From positions 1 to 64,000 of the forward strand of contig JAHBSL010000013.1 in NCBI GenBank assembly GCA_019639135.1: a stretch of 64,000 bases of DNA, read 5' to 3'. Below, one piece after another: positions 37,343 to 49,367 of this stretch (position 1 is its first letter; each line of letters opens with the position of its first letter). The notes below the pieces were generated by a model, which was not told the DNA's origin, searched no databases, and saw nothing but the letters and a program-made list of their open reading frames with translations. This DNA is from Acidobacteriota bacterium. GTDB taxonomy: Bacteria > Acidobacteriota > Blastocatellia > Pyrinomonadales > Pyrinomonadaceae. The position numbers and the translations under genes were made by a program.

Positions 37343-38161
37343 ATGCAGCAGGCCGCCGAACTCGAACTTGAACGCCCCGCTATCCGCAAAAGCAGGATCG
37401 TCCTCCCGGTCGAGCACGGATCGTGGGGGTTCCTGTTCGAGCCTCTTGTGGCCGCTTCGGCCGTTGCATTTTCGGCGGCTGCATTGCCGCTTTCGGTAAT
37501 GGTGATCGGCGCATTTATGATGCGGCGGCCGCTGCAGATCTTTCTCGTCGATCGGCTCGCGGGGCGGTCGCTTCCGCAAACGCGCATCGCTCTTCAGTTT
37601 GTTCTGTTCTTTTTCGTGCTATTTGCGGCCGGCCTCGTCTTTTCTGTCCTGACCTCGCCGCTTGTCGCTTTTGTGCCGTTTGCAGTGGTTGCTCCGTTCG
37701 CGCTCTACCAGATCTATTGCGACGCCGCGCGAAAGAACCGTGAGCTTGCGGCTGAGCTGACCGGTGCCTTCGCGATGTCTTCGTCTGCCGCGGCCATCGC
37801 GCTTGCCGGCGGTATGACATGGCCGCAGGCTGCCGCGGTCTGGGTGTTCTTTATCGCAAGGTTCGTTCCCTCGATACTTTACGTCCGCAACCGTTTGAGG
37901 CTTGAGAAAGGCAAGCCGTTCTTGTTCGCTGTGCCTGCCGCCTCGCATTTGGCTGCTCTCGCAGTGGTCGCGATGCTCTGGAATGCCGCCCTATTGCCGC
38001 TGCTCGCGGCCGCGGTTTACGCGGTACTTCTTGCCCGTTCGGTGATCGGCCTTTCGCGTTTCCGCCGGCCGGCAAAGGCGATGAAGATCGGCGTCTGGGA
38101 GGTCATTTATGGCCTCGCGGCTGTCCTTTCACTCATCATCGGTTATCATACGGGCATCTGA
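37343..38161 (+). CDS. YwiC-like membrane protein
   Basis: A 272-residue inner-membrane protein of the YwiC-like family with about eight hydrophobic helices. The family signature EHGSWGFLFEPLVAA is at residues 24-38, followed by RRPLQIFLVDRLAGR and a basic loop (YCDAARKNRELAAEL). Function is unknown, but in Bacillus ywiC is next to narK and fnr, and here it again sits in an operon with a Crp/Fnr regulator and ric, facing a nitrate-reductase-type operon. It starts 17 bp after ric. Confidence 0.8.
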   Translation: MQQAAELELERPAIRKSRIVLPVEHGSWGFLFEPLVAASAVAFSAAALPLSVMVIGAFMMRRPLQIFLVDRLAGRSLPQTRIALQFVLFFFVLFAAGLVFSVLTSPLVAFVPFAVVAPFALYQIYCDAARKNRELAAELTGAFAMSSSAAAIALAGGMTWPQAAAVWVFFIARFVPSILYVRNRLRLEKGKPFLFAVPAASHLAALAVVAMLWNAALLPLLAAAVYAVLLARSVIGLSRFRRPAKAMKIGVWEVIYGLAAVLSLIIGYHTGI

Positions 38162-38166
38162 ACGCG

Positions 38167-38964
38167 ATGGCCGACACTGAACACAACTCGATATATGGGC
38201 CCGTCGATTCCTGGCGGCTCGGGCGTTCGCTTGGCGTGGACATCCTTTGCGTCGATTCGATCTGCTCCTTCGAGTGCGTCTATTGCCAGCTCGGCAAGAT
38301 CAATCGCGTCACCACCGAACGAGCTGTTTTCGTCCCGACCGAAAAGGTGATCAGCGACCTGCGAAACGCAGATTGGCAGTCGGCAGACGTGATCACCTTC
38401 TCCGGCAGTGGTGAGCCGACGCTTGCGGCCAATCTAGGCGAGATCATCACTGCGGCCCGCGAGCTTACCGGCAAGCCGATCGCCATTTTGACCAATTCGA
38501 CACTGCTCGGCGATGCGAATGTGCGGGCCGAGGCGGGCCTTGCGGACCGCGTTTACTGCAAGCTCGACGCCTGGTCCGAAGATTCGCTCCGCCGCGTTGA
38601 CCGCCCGGCAGCGGGCATCGGTCTCGAGTCAATAATTTCAGGAATCAGGCAGTTCCGCGAAGAATTCAAGGGCTTTCTTGGGATACAAACGATGCTTCTG
38701 ACGCGGCCCGCCGATGGGGACATCGAACGGCTCGCCGAACTTTACCGAGAGAGCGGGCCGGACGAGATCGAGCTCAACATCCCGCTCCGCCCGATTCCGA
38801 GCGAGTGGGTGCTCGAATCGCGTGGAAACATTACCGGACGCCCTGCGGGAATGCACGTTCTTAAAACAATGGAGCCGAGCGAGGCGGGCGAGATCGGCAG
38901 CCGGATCACCGGGCTCACGGGCATCAAGGTCATAACGCCATTCGACCGGCCGCAGCAGAATTGA
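38167..38964 (+). CDS. Radical SAM protein (COG0731-like)
   Basis: A 265-residue radical SAM protein with Cys33, Cys37 and Cys40 in CSFECVYC, then TFSGSGEPTLAANLGEII and AILTNSTLL, as in the COG0731 group of Fe-S oxidoreductases. The substrate is not known. Five bp after the YwiC-like gene, six bp before the decarboxylase gene. Residues near 68-75 read NADWQSAD; the DNA there (38368-38384) resembles a decayed REP-type palindrome and is an unusual segment in this conserved loop. Members of this group are widespread in anaerobes and denitrifiers. Confidence 0.8.
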   Translation: MADTEHNSIYGPVDSWRLGRSLGVDILCVDSICSFECVYCQLGKINRVTTERAVFVPTEKVISDLRNADWQSADVITFSGSGEPTLAANLGEIITAARELTGKPIAILTNSTLLGDANVRAEAGLADRVYCKLDAWSEDSLRRVDRPAAGIGLESIISGIRQFREEFKGFLGIQTMLLTRPADGDIERLAELYRESGPDEIELNIPLRPIPSEWVLESRGNITGRPAGMHVLKTMEPSEAGEIGSRITGLTGIKVITPFDRPQQN

Positions 38965-38970
38965 ACACGA

Positions 38971-40344
38971 ATGCATGAGATAGACATTGACCTTATCGAA
39001 ATGACGCTCGACGTCATGAAGTATGCCATCAACCGCATCACTGATACCGATCCGCATCTCGGGAAGCCGAGGTCGGAGAAGGAACTCCGCTCGTTGGTCG
39101 GTGAGACCGTAACGCCAGCCGGGATCGGCGGCGAGCGGGCGTTCGAGCTTTTCCGTGATGTTTTGGTCAAGGCGAGTGTGCCGATCGATCATCCGCGGCA
39201 CCTTGCCTTCGTTCCGGCCTCGCCGACGCGGGCGGCGATTATGTTCGACCTCGTCACCTCGGCGACCAGCGTCCACGGAGCCTTCTGGATGGAAGGCGGC
39301 GGCTGCATCTTTGCCGAGAATGAAGCGATGCGGTGGCTTGTTTCGCTGACCGGCTTGCCCGAGGGCGCATTTGGAGTTTTCACAAGCGGCGGCACCGAGG
39401 CAAACCTTTCGGCGATGGTCGCCGCCCGCGAGGCATGGCGCGAGGCCGACCCTTCGCGAGCCGCGGCACGAGGGCTGATCATCACCTCGGCCGGTGCCCA
39501 TTCTTCTGTCCGGGCGATGGCGAAGGTGATCGATGCGGACGTGATGTTGATCGATACCGAAGGCAGGCTCGGGAGCGAGATGCTGGCCGAGCGCATCAGC
39601 CTGCTGACGCCGGAAGAGCGCTCGAGATTTTTCGCCGTGGTCGCAACAGCCGGGACGACCAACGCCGGCATCATCGATGACCTCGAGGGCATCGGGAAGA
39701 TCTGTCGCGACCTCGGCGTTTGGTTTCACGTTGATGCTGCCTATGGCGGCGGTGCGCTTGCGGCACCTTCGGTCCGGCATTTTTTCAATGGCATCGAGCT
39801 GGCGGACAGCGTCACCATCGACCCGCATAAGTGGCTTTTCTCGCCGTATGATTGTGGTGCGGTCATCTATCGCGAGCCCGAGATCGCACGCCGCGCACAT
39901 TCGCAGGGCGGTTCGTATCTCGACATCTTTTATGACGAAGGTGCGAGAGGGTTCAATCCCGCCGATTACCAGATACAACTGACGCGCCGTGTCCGCGGGC
40001 TTCCGCTTTGGTTCTCGCTGGCGATGCACGGAACCGACCGCTATGCACTCGCGATCGAACGCGGCATTGAGCTCGCCCGGATCGCTGGCCGGCTGATCGA
40101 CGCCGCTCCGCACGTCGAACTTGTCCGCGAGCCGAGCCTTTCATGCGTGCTTTACCGCCGGCTCGGCTGGCAGCCCGAGGACTACAACCGCTGGACATAT
40201 AAGAACCACAGCGACGGCTTCGCCCTCGTCGCTCCGACCAAGTGGCGGTCGCATGGAGTCCACGAAACCGTCGCCCGATTTTGTTTTATCAATCCGGACA
40301 CGACCGAAAAGGACATCGCCGATATCCTTGATTCTATGAAGTGA
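38971..40344 (+). CDS. PLP-dependent decarboxylase (group II)
   Basis: A 457-residue pyridoxal-phosphate enzyme of the aromatic-amino-acid/glutamate decarboxylase group. Visible: HPRHLAFVPASPTRAAIMFD, FTSGGTEANLSAMVAAREA (cofactor phosphate binding), VATAGTTNAGIIDDLEGI, WFHVDAAYGGGALAA and the Schiff-base Lys287 in IDPHKWLFSPYDCG. The substrate is probably an aromatic L-amino acid, by closeness to that family, though tyrosine, tryptophan and DOPA cannot be told apart. It is an odd companion in a nitrosative-stress operon; six bp after the radical SAM gene. Confidence 0.88.
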   Translation: MHEIDIDLIEMTLDVMKYAINRITDTDPHLGKPRSEKELRSLVGETVTPAGIGGERAFELFRDVLVKASVPIDHPRHLAFVPASPTRAAIMFDLVTSATSVHGAFWMEGGGCIFAENEAMRWLVSLTGLPEGAFGVFTSGGTEANLSAMVAAREAWREADPSRAAARGLIITSAGAHSSVRAMAKVIDADVMLIDTEGRLGSEMLAERISLLTPEERSRFFAVVATAGTTNAGIIDDLEGIGKICRDLGVWFHVDAAYGGGALAAPSVRHFFNGIELADSVTIDPHKWLFSPYDCGAVIYREPEIARRAHSQGGSYLDIFYDEGARGFNPADYQIQLTRRVRGLPLWFSLAMHGTDRYALAIERGIELARIAGRLIDAAPHVELVREPSLSCVLYRRLGWQPEDYNRWTYKNHSDGFALVAPTKWRSHGVHETVARFCFINPDTTEKDIADILDSMK

Positions 40345-40395
40345 ATGCCGCCGGGTGATACAATTTAAGAACGGCGACAAAGGAGACGCCCTTAC

Positions 40396-41046
40396 GTGGC
40401 ACTCAAGCTATTAGACGACCTCGCTCCCCCGATTCGCGAACGGATGTTGAAATTCGGCGTTCAGCGCTCTTTCGGCGAGGGCGAGATGATCTTTTCCGAG
40501 GGCGAAGTAGCCGAGTTTCTTCCAACTGTCATCTCCGGGCGGGTCAAGATGGTCCGCTATCCCGAACCGGGAAAAGAGATCATAATCGGCACCTTCGGCC
40601 CTGGTGAGATGTTCGCCATTCCACCGGCAATGGACGGCAAGGCTTTTCCTTCGACCGCCGTCGCAATGGAAGATTCGCGTGTGCTCATGCTCGCACGCGA
40701 CCGGTTCCGAGGCCTGATGGCGGAGTTTCCGGATTTTTCGATCGCCGTCGCCGACCGCATGTGCGGCATTCTCCGCGACCGTGCCTCGACCATTCAGGTG
40801 CTCTCGGGTACGACGGCCGAAAAGCGGATCGGGACGGTATTGCTGTCACTTGTCCGGGAAAGCGGCAATGGGCTTCCGCTTCGGATCACGCTTCGCAGGC
40901 AGGATATTGCCGAAATGGCCGGGCTTACGCTTGAATGCACCATCAGATCGATCCGCCGGCTTGCTCGCCGAGGGGCGTTCGAGATAGTTAAGGGAAAGAT
41001 CGTCATCCACGACCCCGAAGCGCTGAGCCGCGAGTCCGGCGGATGA
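40396..41046 (+). CDS. Crp/Fnr-family transcription regulator
   Basis: A 216-residue activator with an N-terminal cyclic-nucleotide-binding-like barrel (EGEMIFSEGEVAEFLPTVIS, about 28-47), dimerisation helix (about 105-135) and winged helix-turn-helix (LRRQDIAEMAGLTLECTIRSIRRL, about 166-190) in which Glu180 and Arg184 hold the base-contacting positions used by Fnr. Only Cys123 and Cys181 are present, so there is no Fnr-type [4Fe-4S] sensor; a Dnr-like or ligand-based sensor is more likely. Starts at GTG with AAAGGAG upstream and a TACAAT -10 candidate at about 40359. Probably binds ATGACC-N2-GGTCAT at 36517 and 53409. Confidence 0.9.
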   Translation: MALKLLDDLAPPIRERMLKFGVQRSFGEGEMIFSEGEVAEFLPTVISGRVKMVRYPEPGKEIIIGTFGPGEMFAIPPAMDGKAFPSTAVAMEDSRVLMLARDRFRGLMAEFPDFSIAVADRMCGILRDRASTIQVLSGTTAEKRIGTVLLSLVRESGNGLPLRITLRRQDIAEMAGLTLECTIRSIRRLARRGAFEIVKGKIVIHDPEALSRESGG

Positions 41047-41071
41047 TTGTGGGCCTTGTCCCAAACAACTC

Positions 41072-41710
41072 TTAGGCAAACATTTCGCTGCCGCAGCCAA
41101 ACTCTTCACATCCGCTTTCAAAGACCGGCGTTTCCTTCCGCTCGGGCAGAACCGCCGCACCGGACATCTCATAAAGGGTCTCGCCCGCCAGCATCATATA
41201 TTTGACGCCCGAGCCGGCAAGCAGTTTTGAGAGCGGCGAGGCGATCTCAGCAACATGCTCTTTTGTAAAGCGGTCGGCAGCCGCGCCGGCGATCTCGGCA
41301 TTCTCATCCTTTTCCGAAAGCAGGCAATATGCTTCTTTAAGCCGAAGGTAGCCGACAAAGCCGGCCTCGACAGCAATGTGGTCCGGGACGTCCGAATACC
41401 GCGGCCGGTACTCAAAGGCCCGGTAATAGGAAGAAAGTTCCGCGAGCAAATAGCCGGGCTGGACCCAACTTCGGTAGCTGACCTCGCGCGGCGGAGCCGG
41501 GCCGCCCGGGCCGAAGACGAGATGATAAAGTCCCTCGTCCGCCTCGGTCTGTGCATAACGGGCCGCCTGCCGAAGTGTCTTATTTGTCGTCTCACTGCCA
41601 AGCGACCTCATTTCTTCAAGACTCGCCTCCGACGGACACTCAAAGAGCAGCCCGAGCAGCCGCCAATCCATTGCCGCAGCGAATAGCTTTTTTTCGTCAA
41701 GTACCTGCAT
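41072..41710 (-). CDS. TorD/NarJ-family molybdoenzyme chaperone
   Basis: A 212-residue cytosolic chaperone for assembly and Tat export of the NarG-type subunit. It is all-helical, with YHLVFGPGGPAPPREVSYRS near residue 62, the TorD/DmsD-type E-x4-Y-x-S loop, followed by SSYYRAFEYRPRYSDVPDH, which matches the family YxxxGxxxxxxxxPDH pattern. The end has Cys residues (ESGCEEFGCGSEMFA). It is the last gene of the nar-type operon, 10 bp after the gamma-subunit gene. Confidence 0.85.
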   Translation of the reverse strand: MQVLDEKKLFAAAMDWRLLGLLFECPSEASLEEMRSLGSETTNKTLRQAARYAQTEADEGLYHLVFGPGGPAPPREVSYRSWVQPGYLLAELSSYYRAFEYRPRYSDVPDHIAVEAGFVGYLRLKEAYCLLSEKDENAEIAGAAADRFTKEHVAEIASPLSKLLAGSGVKYMMLAGETLYEMSGAAVLPERKETPVFESGCEEFGCGSEMFA

Positions 41711-41720
41711 GATCGCTCCT

Positions 41721-42575
41721 TTACTTGGCCAATAGGTTTATCCAGCCTGTTCGCATCTTTCGCGAGCCGGCCTCGCCGTGCGTGCCTTCCCAGACCGCAA
41801 AGGCGACCTGTGTCGGGCGCGTTGCCGAGAATCCGTTCGGTATCGGTCGGACAAAGACGACCACCCAGCCGGTATCGGACCATTTTCCAATGCCGGAGGT
41901 GTGCCGTGCGGGAGCGGGTGTCAGCGTTCCCGGCCCTTCGGCGATCAGATCCTCAAATGCCGCTTCCCGCGGGCCGGACCGCACGTTTCCAAGAGCCTTT
42001 GCCGGGGCGTATCTGAGCTCGGCACGGCGCCTCGCTTCCTCATTGTTCTCGAGCGGCTTCGCCTCATAGGGGTGATGGTCGACCGAGGCATTCGGGTGAA
42101 GGGCCTGGATGCCATCCGGCCGACCGTTGACCGATGCCTGCCAGTCGGCTCGCCAGTATGCGATCTCGACCGTCATTCCCTGCTCGCCCATCTGCGGTGC
42201 CGGTGCATTTGCCTGAATGACGGCGGGCAGTTGAACGGCGGCTGCATCTACCGGCTTTCGCGGCCCCGGAGCATCGTTTTGCGAATCGTCCGACCACTCC
42301 ATGCGAAACGCGATCTGTCCATCTTTCATTATCGCCTTGACACGAACCTCGGCGGTCGTCGGCTCCATCTGACGCGGTTCGACCAGGTCCTGAGGGATCA
42401 GCTTCGCAATGTGTGTCGGGGCATTCTCCCAGATGGCGTCATCAGGGTCGAGCGTGATCCGGTCGGCCGCGATGGCATGGACCTCCGGCGTTGTTACGAC
42501 CGTATGCCCACAGTTCGCGGAAAGGACCAGAGCGATCGCCGCCGTTAGCATCTTGATCAAAACTTGGTGTTTCAT
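41721..42575 (-). CDS. Heme-binding gamma subunit of type II DMSO reductase (EB_dh-like)
   Basis: A 284-residue periplasmic protein with the ethylbenzene-dehydrogenase-type heme-binding domain found as the gamma subunit of ethylbenzene, selenate, chlorate and some nitrate enzymes. Signal peptide about 1-22 (IKMLTAAIALVLSANC). The Cys after it could be lipidated although Asn at -1 is unusual. The beta-rich domain has DPDDAIWENAP, VRVKAIMKDGQIAFRMEWSD, GMTVEIAYWRADWQ and WVVVFVRPI; axial ligands in relatives are Met and Lys. It would take electrons between the cytochromes and NarH. 31 bp after narH. Confidence 0.82.
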   Translation of the reverse strand: MKHQVLIKMLTAAIALVLSANCGHTVVTTPEVHAIAADRITLDPDDAIWENAPTHIAKLIPQDLVEPRQMEPTTAEVRVKAIMKDGQIAFRMEWSDDSQNDAPGPRKPVDAAAVQLPAVIQANAPAPQMGEQGMTVEIAYWRADWQASVNGRPDGIQALHPNASVDHHPYEAKPLENNEEARRRAELRYAPAKALGNVRSGPREAAFEDLIAEGPGTLTPAPARHTSGIGKWSDTGWVVVFVRPIPNGFSATRPTQVAFAVWEGTHGEAGSRKMRTGWINLLAK

Positions 42576-42606
42576 ATCGTTACTCCCGGGTGCCGTCGGG
42601 CACCAT

Positions 42607-43749
42607 TTATGTGCAGTTCATCCGCGTCACCTGCTGGACCGGATCGAAGGCCGGACGAATATGCACCGGCTCGCGGAGCGGCACACTGACGAGGACATTC
42701 CCGTCGTCGTCAAGCCCCGTTATCGTCTCTCCGATGCGTCGCCACCGCGTCATCACGCGTTCCGATGAACCAAAGAGCCCGAGCAGTCCGGCAAGGTCCG
42801 CATCCGTCGCGGCCGAGCGATAGGTCTCGATCGCCTTTGCGACGCCGGGGCCGAACATCTGTCCCGTAAATGACGTCGGCACGTGGACCGGCGGAATGTA
42901 ATAGACATTCGGCTCAAGCCCAAACTGCGGAAAGAGAGGCAGTGCCACTTTCTTTATATGGATCAGGTAATCGAGCGGGTTGTCCTCGCGGGCATTCTCC
43001 GGCGTGTTCAGGTAGCCGGCCATTCGGATCTTGCCGATGCAATTGACGAAGCATTGCGGCTGAATGCCGAGCTCCATCTTCGGGAAACAGGCGATGCATT
43101 TCTCTGAGGTGCCGGTCATTGCATTGTAGAAGACCTTCTTATACGGGCATCCGCGGACGCATTCCTGATAGCCGCGGCACCGACCCTGATCTACCAGCAC
43201 AATACCGTCCTCGGGCCGCTTGTAGATCGAGCCACGCGGACAGGAGGCAAGACACGCCGGATAGGTGCAGTGGTTGCAGATCCGTGCCATGTAATAGAAC
43301 CACGCCATATCGTGAGAGTTTTCGAGGCTCGTCCCGCCATCGACCTGGCCTGCACAGTCGTCTTCGCCGACGTTCGCATAGGCATAGTCTTCCTCCGCCG
43401 GCCGCCAACCGAGAACGCGTTCGCCCGCGGGTGCCGATTCGAAGATCGTGCTGCCGGTATAAACGGGCAGCTCGCCGCTTTCATCCCAATTCTGCCCGCC
43501 GAGCATGTCGAGAAGGTTCAGGTCCCACGCCAGCGGATAGAACCCGTAGGGCTTCGTCTCGACGTTGTTCCAGAGCATATACTCCTGCCCTTTGCCGGAG
43601 GTCCACGTCGTTTTGCAGGCAAGCGTGCAGGTCTGGCACGCGATGCATTTATTGGTGTCAAAAACGGCGGCAAACTGCTTCTGCGGCCGGGCCTCGGGAT
43701 ACCAATACGACATCTCCCTTCCTAATTGCCAATTGTTTACGCGTGCCAT
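42607..43749 (-). CDS. narH: NarH-type iron-sulfur subunit
   Basis: A 380-residue electron-transfer subunit carrying four clusters. Cysteine groups: [11 protein letters not shown] (35, 38, 41, 45), [29 protein letters not shown] and [11 protein letters not shown]...CFVNCIG. The Tyr in CRGYQEC takes the place where NarH has Trp and Dms-type proteins have Cys, so one cluster is [3Fe-4S] and three are [4Fe-4S]. The pattern puts it with type II DMSO-reductase beta subunits (NarH, NxrB, SerB, EbdB). No signal peptide; it would be co-exported with the Tat-tagged catalytic subunit. Confidence 0.9.
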   Translation of the reverse strand: MARVNNWQLGREMSYWYPEARPQKQFAAVFDTNKCIACQTCTLACKTTWTSGKGQEYMLWNNVETKPYGFYPLAWDLNLLDMLGGQNWDESGELPVYTGSTIFESAPAGERVLGWRPAEEDYAYANVGEDDCAGQVDGGTSLENSHDMAWFYYMARICNHCTYPACLASCPRGSIYKRPEDGIVLVDQGRCRGYQECVRGCPYKKVFYNAMTGTSEKCIACFPKMELGIQPQCFVNCIGKIRMAGYLNTPENAREDNPLDYLIHIKKVALPLFPQFGLEPNVYYIPPVHVPTSFTGQMFGPGVAKAIETYRSAATDADLAGLLGLFGSSERVMTRWRRIGETITGLDDDGNVLVSVPLREPVHIRPAFDPVQQVTRMNCT

Positions 43750-44234
43750 TTGTTGTTCTCCATTTCGGTCGAATTTGTGTTGATGAGGATATCGGCCCCC
43801 GCCGCGGCCGCTGACTTGATGCTCCGGCCCGCAAGGACCGATGCGATCAGGAGCGCCGCGGAAAGTGCCGCGAGGAATAGCATTACGGCCTGTGCCTTGC
43901 GGGTCACGTCTGGCCGCTTTCTAAGCCGAATGCTCGCGACGAGAGCCGCAATACCGGTGACAGCGACCGTTACGAATGCCGCCGTCCCGGTCACTTTATG
44001 CTTTTCAAGTGCCGTTGCCCGCGGGCCGTCGCTCGCCGCGGCATACATCCCGGCGAACTCTCCGAGAAAGACGACGATCAGCGTTAGCAGGAACACAAAA
44101 ACGAGCAGCTTGAGGGTGGCCCTGTAAGCTCCCGGCATTCCGAAATACATACCCGCCGCGAGGATGAGCGTTGCCAGAGCGGCGAAGATCGCCGGGTAGT
44201 AATTCAGCAGAAGATGCATCTTCAGGTAGGTCAT
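43737..44234 (-). CDS. Four-helix membrane protein of the nar-type operon
   Basis: A 165-residue protein with four hydrophobic helices (about 12-30, 42-65, 83-103, 116-136) and little else: [72 protein letters not shown]. Two His (7 and 80). I recognise no family; the fold is reminiscent of DUF2231. It could anchor the nitrate-reductase-type complex or take part in quinol contact, by position. It starts right after the narG stop and overlaps narH by 13 bp. MHLLLNYYP, five codons in, is an alternative start. Confidence 0.7.
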   Translation of the reverse strand: MTYLKMHLLLNYYPAIFAALATLILAAGMYFGMPGAYRATLKLLVFVFLLTLIVVFLGEFAGMYAAASDGPRATALEKHKVTGTAAFVTVAVTGIAALVASIRLRKRPDVTRKAQAVMLFLAALSAALLIASVLAGRSIKSAAAAGADILINTNSTEMENNKWHA

Positions 44235-47681
<3,447 letters not shown>

Positions 47682-47701
47682 AAGGACTCCGTCAGTTTTT
47701 T

Positions 47702-49363
47702 CTACTTCTTTTCAAGCGTCCGGATGAAAGCGACAATGCTTTCTATCTCCGCTCGCGTCAGGGCCGGCCGAACCGTGTTCGGAGTGGCGAAGCCCTGCAT
47801 GATCGTACCGGTCCGGCCGCGACTAATGGTCTCAACAAGAAACGTATCCGTTGCCGCGGTCAGGAAACTGGCGTTGCCGATGGCCGGGCCTTCGCCGCCT
47901 CCTCCGATCGCGCCATGGCATCCGGCACAGTTGGCCTTGTAGAGCCGCTCGCCGGTGGGTGCATCGCCGCTGACCCATCTCGCCGGCCGCCCGTCGGAGA
48001 CGAACTGAACTCCGCCGCCGAGTTGGCGGATGTATGCGACGAGCCCGCGGATCTCTGCATCGCCTAGCCCTCTCTCGCCTTCGCCCCAGGCAAGCATCGG
48101 CCGGCTCGTTCGCCCGCGGGCGATGGTCGCGTAAAGATAGTCGTCGGAAGCGATCGCGAGGAAGTCCGGATTCGTTATCGAAGGATTGGGCGGGTTGCCC
48201 GGGAACCTTGCCCCTTTGCCCGAGGCACCATGGCAGCTAGAGCAAATGGTCGAGTAGACCGTAGCCGGCTCGGTCAGGAACTCGCGGGCTCCGAAACGCA
48301 TCGCCTTGACGCGGTCTTTTGGCAGGAAGACGTCCGGCAGTCCCCGACGCCGCAGCGAGAGCATATACATCGTGAGCAGGTCGATCTCCTGTTCATTTAG
48401 GTCGAGGGCGGGCATCAGCGAGCCCGGCACCGTCGAGGCCGGCGAGCGGAAATGCTGGGCGATCCAGTTCGTCAGCGAGCGTTCGCCCGGCACATTTCGG
48501 AAGTTGAGTTGGTTCGGGTCTTTTTCGCCGACCCGTGAGAGCTCAGGGCCATTCTGGCCGCCGAAACCGCTGACCGCGTGGCAGCCCGTGCAGCCGACCG
48601 AGTTGAACTGAGCTCGAGCCTCAATCAGCTTCGGTGCTCCCATCTGCGTGTCGAGAAGCAGTTTGAGCAATCGGAGATCCGCATCGCTGATCTCGCGAAA
48701 CGATGCTTTCCATGCCTCGCTTGCACCTTCGCGGTTCTTTCCAAGATGCGAAACGTACCACTCAGCGTCATAACCCTTGAGCCCGATGTGCGAAAGGTCC
48801 GGACCGTCCATTCCCGTCAAATTCCCGCCGGGCCGGATCGTCCCGCCGCGGCCGTCGAGCCGGTGGCAGGCGTAACAATCGAGCCGTTCGAAGGCCTGCC
48901 GAGCCGAGGTCAGCGATGCGAGGTTAGGGACGTTGAGCGGCGTATGGCAGGTGCCGCAGCTTGCGTAGGCATATTTTGCCGGGAGCATCGGCTCGGTCCA
49001 GAAATGGACGTTGCCGTGGGCGTCGTCCATCTCCGTCGCCTGGCCCTGGCCGCCGTGGCACGTGGTGCAGCCCATTACAGCCGGGTCATGGACGACCGGC
49101 TTGTGCGGCTGCGCGACCTTTAGTTGCGATGTGATCTGCTCGCCCGGTGCCATCCCGACGTGGCAGGTAACACAGCGGTCCGTTCGCCTCAGGTCATTAT
49201 TGACCACCTGCCGGAGCCTAACCTCGATCGGCCCGTCCTCGGCCCGTGCCTGCCCCTGGATCGCGTGCCAGTCCTTTAGAAAATTCTCCGAAACGGCAGC
49301 GATGACAAGGAGCGCGAAGACCCCGATACTTGAGACCATCAAAAGGTATTTGTTCTTCTTCAT
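47702..49363 (-). CDS. Membrane-anchored seven-heme cytochrome c
   Basis: A 553-residue periplasmic cytochrome with an N-terminal signal anchor (about 7-24). Seven CxxCH heme motifs: residues 64, 99, 136, 163, 258, 374 and 479. The first three lie in a compact multiheme region; the fourth, fifth, sixth and seventh head single-domain class I-like units with distal Met candidates ([20 protein letters not shown]). It would carry electrons from the Rieske/cytochrome b pair to the NarG-NarH-gamma complex. Four bp after the cytochrome b gene. Confidence 0.92.
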   Translation of the reverse strand: MKKNKYLLMVSSIGVFALLVIAAVSENFLKDWHAIQGQARAEDGPIEVRLRQVVNNDLRRTDRCVTCHVGMAPGEQITSQLKVAQPHKPVVHDPAVMGCTTCHGGQGQATEMDDAHGNVHFWTEPMLPAKYAYASCGTCHTPLNVPNLASLTSARQAFERLDCYACHRLDGRGGTIRPGGNLTGMDGPDLSHIGLKGYDAEWYVSHLGKNREGASEAWKASFREISDADLRLLKLLLDTQMGAPKLIEARAQFNSVGCTGCHAVSGFGGQNGPELSRVGEKDPNQLNFRNVPGERSLTNWIAQHFRSPASTVPGSLMPALDLNEQEIDLLTMYMLSLRRRGLPDVFLPKDRVKAMRFGAREFLTEPATVYSTICSSCHGASGKGARFPGNPPNPSITNPDFLAIASDDYLYATIARGRTSRPMLAWGEGERGLGDAEIRGLVAYIRQLGGGVQFVSDGRPARWVSGDAPTGERLYKANCAGCHGAIGGGGEGPAIGNASFLTAATDTFLVETISRGRTGTIMQGFATPNTVRPALTRAEIESIVAFIRTLEKK

Positions 49364-49367
49364 GGCA

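Noticed and set aside
38638..40113. Open frame of 491 codons opposite the decarboxylase gene
   Set aside because: Antisense to conserved PLP-enzyme motifs; composition biased to Arg and Asp as in other shadows here.
40396..41046. True oxygen-sensing Fnr
   Set aside because: Only two Cys (123 and 181), neither in an N-terminal cluster; the [4Fe-4S] sensor is missing.
43737..44234. NarI-type cytochrome b subunit
   Set aside because: Only two His, not placed as two heme-ligand pairs in helices, and no NarI sequence pattern.
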